Source of the DNA: Staphylococcus debuckii
GTDB taxonomy: Bacteria; Bacillota; Bacilli; Staphylococcales; Staphylococcaceae
Assembly (NCBI RefSeq): GCF_003718735.1
Contig: NZ_CP033460.1
Coordinates: forward strand, 1,364,001 to 1,428,000
Length of the DNA stretch: 64,000 nt
Direction: 5' to 3'
Program-made: the position numbers and the translations under genes
The notes under the pieces: generated by a model
What the model saw: only the letters and a program-made list of their open reading frames with translations
Database searches by the model: none
Told to the model about the DNA's origin: nothing
Shown here: one piece after another, positions 18,446 to 28,432 of the stretch
Layout of the letters: each line of letters opens with the position of its first letter
Numbering within the stretch: the stretch's first letter is position 1

Positions 18446-19375
18446 ATGATTAAATACATAATACAGCGTATTGGTTTTATGGCAGTTACTTTATTCTTAA
18501 TTATGTCTATAACTTTTTTCTTGATGAAATTAATGCCAGGATCACCATTTAATGATGAAAAACTAAATGCTGCTCAAAAGGCTATTATCAATGAAAAATA
18601 TGGTTTGAACGATAGTTTGCCTGTCCAATATGTGCACTACTTGGGAAAAGTAGTAAGAGGAGATTTCGGAGTTTCTTTCCAATATGACAATAAAGACGTA
18701 TGGGAGTTAATTCAACCACGTTTAGGTCCATCTATGGAAATCGGGCTTTATGCGATGGTGGTTGCAGTAGTTTTTGGAATCTTGTTTGGTTTAATTTCAG
18801 CTTTTAAGAAGAACACATGGATTGATTATACTTCTACAGTTATCACAGTATTTGCAATTTCGGTTCCTGCTTTTGTATTAGCAGTGTTATTGCAATACTT
18901 CTTAGCAGTAAAGCTAGAATTATTCCCAGTCAGCGGATGGACTTCTTTAGAATCAGCAGTATTGCCGACTGCATCTTTGGGACTAGGATTGATTGCAGTT
19001 ATAGCAAGGTATATCAGATCAGAAATGATTGAAGTATTAAGTTCTGATTATATTCTTTTAGCAAGAGCTAAAGGATTATCCGAAAGTAGAATATTATTTG
19101 TACACGCACTTAGAAATACACTTATTCCTTTGGTTACAGTAGCGATACCTATGCTAGCAAGCGTTTTAACAGGTACCCTTACGATTGAAACAATTTTCGC
19201 AATTCCTGGTATAGGTGATCAATTTGTACGTTCAATTCAAACTAATGATTATCCAGTAATTATGGCACTTACACTATTATTTAGTTTTCTATTTATTGTT
19301 TCAATTTTCATAGTCGATATTTTATACGGCATAATTGATCCTCGTATTCGAACGCAAGGGGGCAAAGAATCATGA
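18446..19375 (+). CDS. oppB: Oligopeptide ABC transporter permease OppB
   Basis: First permease of a five-gene oligopeptide importer. The 309-residue product starts at ATG 18446 (MIKYIIQRIGFMAVTLF) behind GAGAGAGTGA; an in-frame TTG at 18371 lies inside the promoter and is rejected. It has about six membrane segments and the inner-membrane ABC transporter loop (EMIEVLSSDYILLARAKGLSE). Gene order B-C-D-F-A equals that of the staphylococcal Opp3 system, the main nutritional oligopeptide transporter, but here it sits between rny and ymdB. The start of oppC overlaps its stop (ATGA). Confidence 0.92.
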   Translation: MIKYIIQRIGFMAVTLFLIMSITFFLMKLMPGSPFNDEKLNAAQKAIINEKYGLNDSLPVQYVHYLGKVVRGDFGVSFQYDNKDVWELIQPRLGPSMEIGLYAMVVAVVFGILFGLISAFKKNTWIDYTSTVITVFAISVPAFVLAVLLQYFLAVKLELFPVSGWTSLESAVLPTASLGLGLIAVIARYIRSEMIEVLSSDYILLARAKGLSESRILFVHALRNTLIPLVTVAIPMLASVLTGTLTIETIFAIPGIGDQFVRSIQTNDYPVIMALTLLFSFLFIVSIFIVDILYGIIDPRIRTQGGKES

Positions 19376-20394
19376 GTCAGACATCACAAGAAATAAAAAA
19401 TATTGATTATTCTAAGTTCAAATTCAAAGAGATAAATATTAATTCTATAGAGAAAAACGAAAGAGAATATCACTCCACTGTTAAACATATTTGGCTGCAA
19501 ATAAGAAAAAATAAAGCTGCGTTTTATGGAATGATAGGACTGTTAGTTATAGTATTATTTGCTTTATTCGGTCCATTGGTAAGCCCTTATACTTATGATG
19601 AACAAGATACAAATAGTACGAACTTACCTCCTAAGATTCAAGTTTTAGATAAAGTACCTTTTTTACCTTTTGATGGTAAAGATGCAAATGGTACTGACTT
19701 ATATGCTGAACAACATGTTGAAAAGTATCATTGGTTTGGTACTGATAATCTAGGCAGAGATTTATGGACACGCACTTGGAAAGGTGCACAAATATCTATC
19801 TTTATCGGTTTGGTTGCTGCCTTAATGGATATATTAATCGGTGTTACATATGGAGCGATTTCTGGATATATTGGAGGTAAAACCGACTTATTTTTACAAC
19901 GTATCATCGAAATCTTAAGTTCAATACCGAATCTGATTGTTTTGATTTTATTTGTATTATTATTTGAACCGTCTATTTGGACTATCATTTTGGCAATGAG
20001 TGTGACTGGATGGATTGGAATGAGTCGTATTGCTCGTGGACAGTTTATGAAACTCAAAAATGAAGAATTTGTATTAGCTGCTCGTTCACTTGGAGTGTCT
20101 AATCTCAAAATAATTTTTAAACATATTTTACCAAATGCTACAGGTGCAATAATTGTTACTTCAATGTTTACAGTACCAAGTGCGATTTTCTTTGAAGCAT
20201 TTTTAAGTTTTATCGGTTTAGGTATACCTGCACCTCAAGCATCATTGGGGTCACTGGTAAATGGAGGACGCAAATTTTTGCTTACTTTTCCATACCAGCT
20301 TTTTATACCAGCAATAGTATTGAGTATTCTTATACTTTGTTTCTATTTATTTAGTGATGGAATTCGAGATGCTTTTGATCCTAAATCAGAATAA
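19372..20394 (+). CDS. oppC: Oligopeptide ABC transporter permease OppC
   Basis: Second permease, 340 residues. A long cytoplasmic N-terminus (about 1-45) precedes the first membrane segment (FYGMIGLLVIVLFALFGPLV). The DppC/OppC signature YHWFGTDNLGRDLWTRTWKGA and the permease loop (FMKLKNEEFVLAARSLGVS) are present. It overlaps oppB by four bases, implying translational coupling, and is followed 18 bases later by oppD. Together with OppB it forms the membrane channel. Confidence 0.93.
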   Translation: MSQTSQEIKNIDYSKFKFKEININSIEKNEREYHSTVKHIWLQIRKNKAAFYGMIGLLVIVLFALFGPLVSPYTYDEQDTNSTNLPPKIQVLDKVPFLPFDGKDANGTDLYAEQHVEKYHWFGTDNLGRDLWTRTWKGAQISIFIGLVAALMDILIGVTYGAISGYIGGKTDLFLQRIIEILSSIPNLIVLILFVLLFEPSIWTIILAMSVTGWIGMSRIARGQFMKLKNEEFVLAARSLGVSNLKIIFKHILPNATGAIIVTSMFTVPSAIFFEAFLSFIGLGIPAPQASLGSLVNGGRKFLLTFPYQLFIPAIVLSILILCFYLFSDGIRDAFDPKSE

Positions 20395-20412
20395 ACTTCA
20401 GGAGTGTAACAA

Positions 20413-21495
20413 ATGAGTAAAATATTAGAAATCAATAACTTATATATAGATTTTCATTTAGATAATGGCGTGGTTCAAGCAGTTCGAAACGTTAATTTAG
20501 AACTAGAACAAGGTGAAACACTAGCAATAGTTGGAGAATCAGGATCAGGGAAATCAGTTCTAACTAAGGCTATTACAAAATTACTGCCTTCTAAAATAGC
20601 GAAAATTAAAAATGGAAGCGTAAATTTTGACGATAAGGATTTAGTAAAATTATCTAATTCGGAGCTCCAGAAAATTCGTGGAAAAGAAATTTCAATGATA
20701 TTCCAAGACCCTATGACAGCTCTTAATCCTACAATGAAAATTGGAAAGCAAATTACTGAACTTTTAAAAATTCATAAAGGTAAAAGTTTTACTGAGGCTA
20801 AAAAAGAAGCCATTAAAACTTTAAATAGTGTAGGAGTGCCAAATGCTGAAAAAAGATTTAGTTATTATCCTCATCAATTTTCAGGTGGTCAACGTCAAAG
20901 AATCGTTATTGCTATGGCATTATTGTTGGATCCTAAAATAATTATTGCAGATGAACCGACTACCGCTTTAGATGTTTCAGTTCAAGCGAAAATTTTGAAA
21001 TTATTTAAAGAACTACAAAAAGACTTTAATACTTCAATCATTTTTATTACTCACGATTTAGGGGTAGTTGCTAATGTGGCAGATAAAGTTGCTGTTATGT
21101 ATGCAGGAGAAATTGTTGAATACGGCACGGTTGAAGAAATTTTTTATAATCCGAAGCACCCATATACATGGGGATTACTTGGCTCAATGCCGCATTTAGA
21201 AACGGATAAATCAGTAAAGCTAGCTTCTATTCCTGGCTCTCCTCCTGATTTAATGTTTCCGCCTAAAGTGGATGCATTTGCGAGAAGAAGTAATTATGCT
21301 ATGGAAATTGACTTTGAGAGCGCACCTCCTACTTATCAATTCAGTCCGACACACTATACGAAATCTTGGTTATATCACGAAGCTACACCAGATTTCGTCA
21401 TTCCAGATATTGTAAAAGAATTAAATAAAGAGTTTAAGGGAGATTTAAATATAAAACCGGTACTGCTTGGTCAAGGGGGAGAGCTGAATGTCTAA
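20413..21495 (+). CDS. oppD: Oligopeptide ABC transporter ATPase OppD
   Basis: First ATP-binding subunit, 360 residues. Walker A GESGSGKS (about 38-45), the ABC signature FSGGQRQR (about 160), Walker [13 protein letters not shown] and the switch-loop histidine (FITHDLG) are all intact. The C-terminal oligopeptide/dipeptide extension ([15 protein letters not shown].. [12 protein letters not shown]) marks the OppD/DppD family; its usual cysteine cluster is not seen (in place of a Cys there is [12 protein letters not shown]), so the C-terminal Fe-S site of some relatives is probably absent. AGGAGTG lies before the ATG. Confidence 0.93.
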   Translation: MSKILEINNLYIDFHLDNGVVQAVRNVNLELEQGETLAIVGESGSGKSVLTKAITKLLPSKIAKIKNGSVNFDDKDLVKLSNSELQKIRGKEISMIFQDPMTALNPTMKIGKQITELLKIHKGKSFTEAKKEAIKTLNSVGVPNAEKRFSYYPHQFSGGQRQRIVIAMALLLDPKIIIADEPTTALDVSVQAKILKLFKELQKDFNTSIIFITHDLGVVANVADKVAVMYAGEIVEYGTVEEIFYNPKHPYTWGLLGSMPHLETDKSVKLASIPGSPPDLMFPPKVDAFARRSNYAMEIDFESAPPTYQFSPTHYTKSWLYHEATPDFVIPDIVKELNKEFKGDLNIKPVLLGQGGELNV

Positions 21496-22429
21496 TGAAA
21501 AGATTTTACAAATAAAGAATGTAAAGAAATATTTTAATATCGGTAAACCCAATGAGGTTCGAGCAGTAGATGATGTAAGTATAGATATATTTAAAGGAGA
21601 AACATTTGGATTAGTTGGAGAATCAGGCTGTGGAAAATCAACTTTAGGCAGAACTATTATGAATCTTTATAAAGCAACTGATGGACAAATATTATTAGAA
21701 GGCAGAGATTCTCAAAAACTTAAAAATAAAAAAGATAAGTTACATTTCACTCAAAATATTCAGATGATATTTCAAGACCCCTATGCTTCATTAAATCCTA
21801 GATTCAAAATTATTGATATTATTTCAGAAGGATTAGATGTGCAGAAAGTTCATAAAACCAAAGAAGAAAGAAAACAAAAAATATTTGAATTGCTAGAGCT
21901 AGTTGGTATGAATAAAGAAAGTGCGTACCGTTATCCCCATGAATTTTCCGGTGGACAACGTCAACGTATTGGAATTGCGCGTGCTCTAGCGGTTAATCCC
22001 AAAATTATTATTGCAGATGAGCCGATTTCTGCTTTAGATGTTTCAATACAAGCTCAAGTTGTTAACTTACTGCAAGAATTACAACGCGATATGGGATTAA
22101 CTATTTTATTTATTGCACATGATTTGTCAATGGTTAAATACATTTCTGACAGGATTGGAGTTATGTATAAAGGTAAATTAGTTGAATTAGGGAATGTAGA
22201 AGAAATCTATAATAACCCGTTACATCCTTATACAAAATCTTTATTATCTGCAATCCCTATTTCAAATCCAAATATAGAACGAAACAGAAAAATAATAGAG
22301 TATATACCTGAAGCTGAAGAAAATAAGGGGTTCGGAAGAAATGATGAACTCGCACTACATGAAATAAGCAATAATCATTTTTTATATTGTACTGAAGAAA
22401 AGAAAATAGAAATTCAAAAGTTGTTATGA
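21488..22429 (+). CDS. oppF: Oligopeptide ABC transporter ATPase OppF
   Basis: Second ATP-binding subunit, 313 residues. It carries Walker A GESGCGKS, the signature FSGGQRQR, Walker [13 protein letters not shown] and FIAHDLS. The ATG overlaps the end of oppD by eight bases and has AGGGGGAGAG upstream. The C-terminus continues beyond the usual [16 protein letters not shown] motif and is poorly conserved. OppD and OppF form the heterodimeric motor of the importer. Confidence 0.92.
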   Translation: MSNEKILQIKNVKKYFNIGKPNEVRAVDDVSIDIFKGETFGLVGESGCGKSTLGRTIMNLYKATDGQILLEGRDSQKLKNKKDKLHFTQNIQMIFQDPYASLNPRFKIIDIISEGLDVQKVHKTKEERKQKIFELLELVGMNKESAYRYPHEFSGGQRQRIGIARALAVNPKIIIADEPISALDVSIQAQVVNLLQELQRDMGLTILFIAHDLSMVKYISDRIGVMYKGKLVELGNVEEIYNNPLHPYTKSLLSAIPISNPNIERNRKIIEYIPEAEENKGFGRNDELALHEISNNHFLYCTEEKKIEIQKLL

Positions 22430-22476
22430 TCAGATATTAATTATTAATATAAATACATCAGGAAGAAGGTAACATC

Positions 22477-24102
22477 ATGAATAAGAAAACTAAGATTTTA
22501 ACAGGTATTTTATCCTCTGCATTAGTATTAACTGCATGTTCTAGTGGAGGGGGAAGTAGCAAAGAAGGAAAAGTGTTGAACATTGGTGAAAGTGCCGATA
22601 TCCCAACCTTAGACCCTTCTTTGGCAACGGATGCTGTATCATTTACTCAATTTGCACAAATATACGAAGGTCTATATAAAGTTGGGAAAAATGATGAAAT
22701 ATTGCCAGCTCTAGCTAAAGGGGATCCTGAAAAGTCTTCAGACGGTAAAACATGGACAATAAAGTTAAAGGATAATGGAAAATGGTCGAACGGTGACCCT
22801 GTTACAGCTGATGATTTTGTCTATTCTTGGCGTAGAACTGTAAACAAAGATACCGCTTCTGAATATGCATATATGTTCGAAAACATTAAAAATGCAAAAG
22901 AAATAACTGAAGGTAAATTGAAACCTGACGAATTAGGAGTAACAGCAGTAGACAAACACACTTTGAAAATAGAGTTGGTTAAAGACTTGCCATATATGAA
23001 AGCTATATTAGCTTTTGGGCCATTTATGCCACAAAATGAAAAGTTTGTTGAAAAACATGGTAAAAAATTCGGTACAACTGATAAAGATGTATTGTTTAAT
23101 GGACCATTTAAAATAGAAGATTGGAAAAATGAAGACTCATGGAACTTAGTGAAAAATGATAAATATTATGATAAAGATAAAATCAAATTAGATAAAGTAC
23201 ATTATAAAGTTGTGAAAGAAGCTCAAACTGCCGTTAACATGTTTGAATCTAAAGATTTAGATTACGTTCGTAGTTTAACACCAGAAAACATAAAAAAATA
23301 TAAAGACAAAAAAGATTATAAAACTACTGAAGAAAATTCAGTTTTCTTCTTAAGAGTAAACCAAACTAAAAACAAAAATTTAGCTAATGAACATTTAAGA
23401 AAAGCAATTAGTAAATCAATTGATAGAGAAACTTTTGTCAAAAAACTTTTAGATAATGGTTCTCGTGCTACTGATAAATTAACAGCAAAAGGTCTAGTTA
23501 AAGATAAAGAAGGAAAAGATTATATTGATGGAGTAAAATCATCTCAAGCTTTTAATAAGAAAGAAGCAAAAGCAGATTTTGAAAAAGCGAAGAAAGAACT
23601 AGGCAAAGATAAATTTACAATTGAATTTTTAACTTATGATAAAGATAATGCTGTAACAGAAGCTGAATTTATTAAAGCGCAAATAGAGAAAAATCTACCT
23701 GGTGTAACGCTTAAAATTAAACAATTACCATTCAAACAAAAATTAAAAGTTGAATCTGAAAAAGATTACGATATTTCATATGCTGGATGGGGAGCAGATT
23801 ACCCTGACCCAACAACATATTTAGATTTATTTACAAAAGATAGCCCTCATAATGAAACTGGCTATGAAAACCCACAATACGATGCTCTATTAGAAAAAGC
23901 AAATACTGATGAATCATTGAAGAATCCAAATGAAAGATTAAAAACATTACAACAAGCAGAAGATATTGTGTTAGATGGGGGAAATGTAATCCCGCTTTAT
24001 CAACGTAGTTTGGCACAATTATTAAGAGATGATGTAAAAGGATTAGAAACTCATAACCTAGGCGGAGAATATACTTTAGATAAAGTAGAGTTAGAAAAAT
24101 AA
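22477..24102 (+). CDS. oppA: Oligopeptide-binding lipoprotein OppA
   Basis: The extracellular solute receptor of the operon, 541 residues. The N-terminus is a lipoprotein signal peptide (KK.. GILSSALVLTAC) with lipobox LTAC and the lipidated cysteine at 21, followed by a Ser/Gly linker. The family 5 solute-binding fold is clear (FTQFAQIYEGLYK, WTIKLKDNGKWSNGDPVTADDFVYSWRR). AGAAGG precedes the ATG 47 bases after oppF. As the last gene it is followed by two hairpins. In S. aureus Opp3A has this position; peptide specificity cannot be read here. Confidence 0.94.
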   Translation: MNKKTKILTGILSSALVLTACSSGGGSSKEGKVLNIGESADIPTLDPSLATDAVSFTQFAQIYEGLYKVGKNDEILPALAKGDPEKSSDGKTWTIKLKDNGKWSNGDPVTADDFVYSWRRTVNKDTASEYAYMFENIKNAKEITEGKLKPDELGVTAVDKHTLKIELVKDLPYMKAILAFGPFMPQNEKFVEKHGKKFGTTDKDVLFNGPFKIEDWKNEDSWNLVKNDKYYDKDKIKLDKVHYKVVKEAQTAVNMFESKDLDYVRSLTPENIKKYKDKKDYKTTEENSVFFLRVNQTKNKNLANEHLRKAISKSIDRETFVKKLLDNGSRATDKLTAKGLVKDKEGKDYIDGVKSSQAFNKKEAKADFEKAKKELGKDKFTIEFLTYDKDNAVTEAEFIKAQIEKNLPGVTLKIKQLPFKQKLKVESEKDYDISYAGWGADYPDPTTYLDLFTKDSPHNETGYENPQYDALLEKANTDESLKNPNERLKTLQQAEDIVLDGGNVIPLYQRSLAQLLRDDVKGLETHNLGGEYTLDKVELEK

Positions 24103-24122
24103 TCAACTCAATAATGATTGAA

Positions 24123-24196
24123 AACTTCCAAAAACACTAAATGTTTTAGAAGTTAAAAGAAGATGGATGTGAAATTACACATCCATCTTCTTACTT
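24123..24196 (+). terminator. Terminator region of the opp operon
   Basis: Two hairpins follow oppA. A weaker one pairs AACTTC (24123-24128) with GAAGTT (24149-24154). A strong one pairs GAAGATGGATGTG (24159-24171) perfectly with CACATCCATCTTC (24178-24190), followed by a T-rich stretch. The second can also serve the convergent small gene. Confidence 0.85.
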
Positions 24197-24214
24197 TTTA
24201 TCTTTTTTAATTAA

Positions 24215-24433
24215 TTATTTGCTTAGTAATAAATCAGTGTTTTTAACTTCTCTTAAAACTTCACAAGTATCGAATGCATTTGATGATAAATTAGCGTATC
24301 TTTCTGCTAATCGATAAGCATTAATGTAAAGTTCTAATGCGTCTTTAGCGATATCTTCTGGATCCTCGCTTTTTGAAGGATTCGATTGAAGTACAAGTTC
24401 TGCAAACTTTTCGGGATCAATGTTAATTGACAT
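24215..24433 (-). CDS. Small conserved-looking protein of unknown function
   Basis: A 72-residue, acidic, probably all-helical soluble protein (MSINIDPEKFAELVLQ..). I do not recognise it. On the minus strand AGGAGAT lies about eleven bases before the ATG, supporting expression. Residues 18-50 contain regular heptad-like hydrophobics (DIAKDALELYINAYRLAERY), which suggests a helical hairpin. Convergent with oppA, it closes the apparent insertion before ymdB. Related small proteins often sit alone in staphylococcal chromosomes; no function is assigned. Confidence 0.6.
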   Translation of the reverse strand: MSINIDPEKFAELVLQSNPSKSEDPEDIAKDALELYINAYRLAERYANLSSNAFDTCEVLREVKNTDLLLSK

Positions 24434-24621
24434 TTAGTTAATACATCTCCTATAAATTTGATAGACAAATCATAACATAGAAACAATTCTCAAAAAAGCG
24501 TCACAATACTCCATTCATGACTTATTTTTGAACAATTAAGCTATGTTTTGTCTTACCAAGTCTTTACCCGCTCTCCATAAAGTTAAATATTTTTTTGCAA
24601 AAATTTAATGAAGTTACATAA

Positions 24622-24635
24622 TCAAAGCGTTTACA
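24622..24635 (+). promoter_or_regulatory. Putative cre (CcpA) site upstream of ymdB
   Basis: TCAAAGCGTTTACA matches the cre consensus TGWAANCGNTNWCA with a single mismatch (C at position 2). It lies 59 bases before the ymdB start; no clear promoter hexamers could be paired with it. Confidence 0.4.
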
Positions 24636-24693
24636 GACTTTGCAAGATTAAATTTTTCTATTAAACTAGCTTATAAGAGAGGATGAATTCATT

Positions 24694-25494
24694 TTGAGAA
24701 TATTATTTATCGGTGACATTGTCGGTAAAGTGGGCAGGGAAGCCGTTACCACTTATTTACCGAAATTAAAACAGCAATATCGTCCTACAGTGACAATTGT
24801 GAATGCTGAAAATGCTGCACACGGAAAAGGGATAACTGAAAAGATTTATAAACAGTTGTTGCGTGAAGGCGTCGATTTTATGACAATGGGAAATCATACG
24901 TACGGCCAGCGACAAATTTATGAGTTTATCGATGATGCAAAACGTATGGTTAGGCCAGCTAATTTTCCTGACGAAGCACCGGGCATCGGTATGCGCTTTA
25001 TACAGATAAACGAAGATAAACTTGCAGTTATCAACTTACAAGGTCGAGCATTTATGCAAGATATTGATGATCCTTTCAAAAAAGCAGATCAATTAATTGA
25101 AGAAGCACAGAAAGAAACGCCTTATATATTTGTAGACTTTCATGCGGAGACAACTTCAGAAAAGAACGCGATGGGATGGTATTTAGATGGACGTGCCAGC
25201 GCAGTAGTAGGCACTCATACACATATCCAAACCTCAGATAATCGAGTTCTTCCTAACGGTACGGGTTATATTACAGATGTAGGTATGACAGGCTTCTACG
25301 ATGGTATTCTAGGTATTAACAGAGATGAAGTTATTTATAGATTTATTTCAAGTCTTCCTCAAAGACATGTGGTTCCAGATGAAGGCAGAGAAGTTTTATC
25401 CGGTGTTATCATTGATTTAGATAAAGAAGGAAAGACGAAAAATATTGAACGTATTTTAATTAATGATGATCACCCATTTGACATGTTAAAATAG
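24694..25494 (+). CDS. ymdB: YmdB-type metallophosphoesterase (2',3'-cyclic nucleotide phosphodiesterase family)
   Basis: A 266-residue metallophosphoesterase. The Bacillus homologue hydrolyses 2',3'-cAMP and influences biofilm and motility gene expression. Metal-binding motifs are visible: GDIVGKVGRE (start), NAENAAHGKG, MGNHTYG, VDFHAETTSEK and GTHTHIQTSD. The TTG start follows AGAGAGGATG. In related genomes ymdB follows rny directly; here some 8.9 kb of accessory genes lie between. A cre-like box lies upstream. Confidence 0.9.
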   Translation: MRILFIGDIVGKVGREAVTTYLPKLKQQYRPTVTIVNAENAAHGKGITEKIYKQLLREGVDFMTMGNHTYGQRQIYEFIDDAKRMVRPANFPDEAPGIGMRFIQINEDKLAVINLQGRAFMQDIDDPFKKADQLIEEAQKETPYIFVDFHAETTSEKNAMGWYLDGRASAVVGTHTHIQTSDNRVLPNGTGYITDVGMTGFYDGILGINRDEVIYRFISSLPQRHVVPDEGREVLSGVIIDLDKEGKTKNIERILINDDHPFDMLK

Positions 25495-25600
25495 TTATCG
25501 TCCATTAGTATGAATTTAAAGTAAAACCGCTGTTAATATAGTAAAGCAGTGGTTTATTTTGTTATGATTAATAGTGAATTAAATTACAGGAGGCAAAGGT

Positions 25601-27376
25601 ATGAAATCACAAGTATCATGGAAAGTTGGCGGTCAACAAGGTGAAGGAATCGAGTCGACAGGAGAAATCTTTGCCACAGCTATGAACCGTGAAGGATATT
25701 ACCTATACGGATACAGACATTTCTCAAGCCGAATTAAAGGCGGACATACCAACAATAAAATTAGAGTATCAACAAAGCCAGTACATGCTATTAGTGATGA
25801 TTTAGATATTCTCGTTGCATTCGATCAAGAAACAATTGAGTTAAATCACCATGAGATGCGTGACGACAGTGTGATTATTGCTGATGCGAAAGCCAAACCT
25901 TCTAAGCCTGAAGATTGTAAAGCACAACTGATTATTCTTCCTTTTACAGAGATAGCTAAAGAATTAGGAACTAAATTAATGAAAAATATGGTAGCAATTG
26001 GCGCGACTTGTGCCATTATGGATTTAGAAATTCAATCATTCGAAGCACTTATTGCGAACACTTTCGGTAAAAAAGGTGAAAAAGTCGTGGAAAGCAATAT
26101 CCAAGCATTACACCAAGGTTATGATGCGATGAAAGAACAAATGCCTGAATTAGAAGGTGATTATCACTTAGAACCAAGTGAATCAGAACCGCATCTTTAT
26201 ATGATTGGTAACGATGCTGTGGGATTAGGCGCAATTTCAGCAGGGTCTAAATTTATGGCAGCTTATCCAATTACACCTGCATCAGAAATTATGGAATATA
26301 TGATTGATAATCTGCCGAAAGTCGGCGGTACAGTTATCCAAACCGAAGATGAAATTGCAGCGGCTACTATGGCTATTGGAGCCAACTATGCAGGCGTCAG
26401 AGCATTTACAGCTTCAGCAGGCCCAGGTCTATCATTGATGATGGAATCAATCGGCTTGTCTGGTATGACTGAAACACCACTCGTTATTGTCAATACACAA
26501 CGTGGCGGTCCATCTACTGGATTACCTACTAAAGAAGAACAATCCGATTTAATGCAAATGATTTATGGGACACATGGCGATATTCCAAAAATCGTGATTG
26601 CACCTACTGATGCTGAAGATTCTTTCTATTTGACAGTTGAAGCGTTCAACTTAGCTGAAGAATATCAATGTCCAGTTATTATCTTAAGTGACTTGCAATT
26701 AGCATTAGGTAAGCAAACAGTTGAGCAATTAGATTATGACCGTATCGAAATTAAACGCGGTGAATTATTACAAGGTGACATTGAACGTGAAGAAGATGAC
26801 AAATCTTACTTTAAACGTTATGCACTAACAGCTAATGGGGTTTCTCCTAGACCAATACCAGGTGTTAAAGGCGGTATTCACCACGTAACTGGTGTCGAAC
26901 ATAGCCAAGAAGGTAAACCAAGCGAGTCTGCACAAAACCGTCAAGAACAAATGGATAAACGTATGCGTAAAACTGAAAACTTGTTAATTTCAGAACCTGT
27001 TATTGATGACCAACCTTATGATGATGCAGATATCTTATATATCGGTTTTATTTCTACTAAAGGTGCGATTCAAGAAGGTAAATCACGTCTTGAAAATCAA
27101 GGTGTGAAAGTAAATCATTTACAAATCAGACAATTGCATCCATTCCCAGCAGAGATAGTGCAAGAAGCGGTAGATAAAGCGAAAAAAGTAGTAGTTGTCG
27201 AACATAACTACCAAGGCCAATTAGCTAATATTTTAAAAATGAATGTTAACGCACACGGTAAATTAATCAAGCAAACTAAATATGACGGCACACCATTTTT
27301 ACCGCATGAAATTGAAGACAAAGGATTAGAGATTGCCAAAGAGACTGAAGGAGTGGGTACAAGTGGCAACATTTAA
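25601..27376 (+). CDS. korA: 2-oxoacid:ferredoxin oxidoreductase, alpha (gamma-alpha fused) subunit
   Basis: Large subunit of 591 residues of a 2-oxoacid (probably 2-oxoglutarate or pyruvate) ferredoxin oxidoreductase, which makes acyl-CoA and reduced ferredoxin. The N-terminal 190 residues are the gamma domain (KVGGQQGEGIESTGEIFA), followed by the alpha domain (MIGNDAVGLGAISAG, YPITPASEIMEYM, TASAGPGLSLMMES). The ATG follows AGGAGGC. It overlaps korB by 14 bases. The same two-gene arrangement lies between ymdB and miaB in other staphylococci. The substrate preference is not visible. Confidence 0.93.
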   Translation: MKSQVSWKVGGQQGEGIESTGEIFATAMNREGYYLYGYRHFSSRIKGGHTNNKIRVSTKPVHAISDDLDILVAFDQETIELNHHEMRDDSVIIADAKAKPSKPEDCKAQLIILPFTEIAKELGTKLMKNMVAIGATCAIMDLEIQSFEALIANTFGKKGEKVVESNIQALHQGYDAMKEQMPELEGDYHLEPSESEPHLYMIGNDAVGLGAISAGSKFMAAYPITPASEIMEYMIDNLPKVGGTVIQTEDEIAAATMAIGANYAGVRAFTASAGPGLSLMMESIGLSGMTETPLVIVNTQRGGPSTGLPTKEEQSDLMQMIYGTHGDIPKIVIAPTDAEDSFYLTVEAFNLAEEYQCPVIILSDLQLALGKQTVEQLDYDRIEIKRGELLQGDIEREEDDKSYFKRYALTANGVSPRPIPGVKGGIHHVTGVEHSQEGKPSESAQNRQEQMDKRMRKTENLLISEPVIDDQPYDDADILYIGFISTKGAIQEGKSRLENQGVKVNHLQIRQLHPFPAEIVQEAVDKAKKVVVVEHNYQGQLANILKMNVNAHGKLIKQTKYDGTPFLPHEIEDKGLEIAKETEGVGTSGNI

Positions 27377-28229
27377 AGATTTTAGAAATAACGTTAAACC
27401 AAACTGGTGTCCAGGTTGCGGAGATTTCTCTGTACAAGCAGCGATTCAAAAAGCCGCAGCCAACGTTGGATTAGAACCAGAAGAAGTAGCACTGATTACG
27501 GGTATCGGTTGTTCAGGTCGTTTATCAGGATATGTTAATTCTTATGGCATGCACGCTATTCATGGCCGTGCACTTCCGATTGCCCAAGGTGTGAAAATGG
27601 CAAATAAAGATTTAACCGTTATTTGTTCTGGTGGCGATGGTGATGGTTATGCTATCGGTATGGGTCATACTATCCATGCGTTACGTAGAAATATGAATAT
27701 CACTTATATTGTTATGGATAACCAAATTTACGGTTTGACTAAAGGGCAGACTTCACCATCTTCAGCACCCGGATTCGTAACAAAAACAACTCCAAAAGGT
27801 AACATTGAACAAAATGTAGCACCATTGGAACTAGCATTATCCTCAGGAGCTACTTTTGTAGGCCAAGGATTTTCAAGCGATATTAAAGGTTTAACAAAAT
27901 TAATTGAAGAAGCGATCAATCATGACGGTTTTTCATTTGTAAACGTCTTTTCACCATGTGTAACGTACAATAAAGTAAACACTTATGATTGGTTTAAAGA
28001 ACATTTAGTATCTATTGATGACATGGAAGATTATGATGCAAGTGATAAAAACAAAGCAATTCAAACAGTCATTGATAATGAATCACTTGTAACTGGAATT
28101 GTTTATCAAGATAAAGAAACGCCTTCATATGAATCACAAGTTGAACAAATGAGTGGCGAACCTTTAGCTAAGCAAGATATCAAAATTGATAAAGCACAAT
28201 TTGAAGATTTAACACAACAATTTGTATAA
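27363..28229 (+). CDS. korB: 2-oxoacid:ferredoxin oxidoreductase, beta subunit
   Basis: The thiamine diphosphate- and Fe-S-binding subunit, 288 residues from the GTG at 27363 (VATFKDFRNNVKPNWCPGC). This start matches other KorB proteins; an earlier in-frame TTG at 27333 lies far inside korA and is rejected. Cysteines for the 4Fe-4S cluster are in WCPGCGD and GIGCSGR with a later FSPCVTYN, and the ThDP motif is GGDGDGYAIG..DNQIYGLTKGQ. It overlaps korA by 14 bases and ends at a terminator. Confidence 0.94.
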   Translation: MATFKDFRNNVKPNWCPGCGDFSVQAAIQKAAANVGLEPEEVALITGIGCSGRLSGYVNSYGMHAIHGRALPIAQGVKMANKDLTVICSGGDGDGYAIGMGHTIHALRRNMNITYIVMDNQIYGLTKGQTSPSSAPGFVTKTTPKGNIEQNVAPLELALSSGATFVGQGFSSDIKGLTKLIEEAINHDGFSFVNVFSPCVTYNKVNTYDWFKEHLVSIDDMEDYDASDKNKAIQTVIDNESLVTGIVYQDKETPSYESQVEQMSGEPLAKQDIKIDKAQFEDLTQQFV

Positions 28230-28242
28230 TATTAACTAAAAG

Positions 28243-28300
28243 TTCTCTTTATGTCTGGAAAAAGGGTATAAGCCTATTAAGACGTAAAGAGAATTTTTAT
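28243..28300 (+). terminator. Terminator of korAB
   Basis: TTCTCTTTATGTCT (28243-28256) pairs with AGACGTAAAGAGAA (28280-28293, one G-U pair) and is followed by a T run. Confidence 0.8.
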
Positions 28301-28432
28301 ATTTTTAAAATGTAGTACAGATACATAATTTAAATGATAATTTATACGATTTAGATAAATATATAATATAAACGTTTGGTACACCGCTTTAATTGGGTAT
28401 TGATAAATATGTCATATTAAAGAGGTGTATGA

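Noticed and set aside
15868..24693. Integrative element or prophage explaining the block.
   Set aside because: No integrase, recombinase, transposase, tRNA gene or flanking direct repeat was seen, so a mobile-element call is not supported.
28301..28432. Remnant of a full YefM antitoxin upstream of the fused gene.
   Set aside because: The 132 bases are very AT-rich with stops in all frames, and no translated segment resembles the antitoxin DNA-binding domain.
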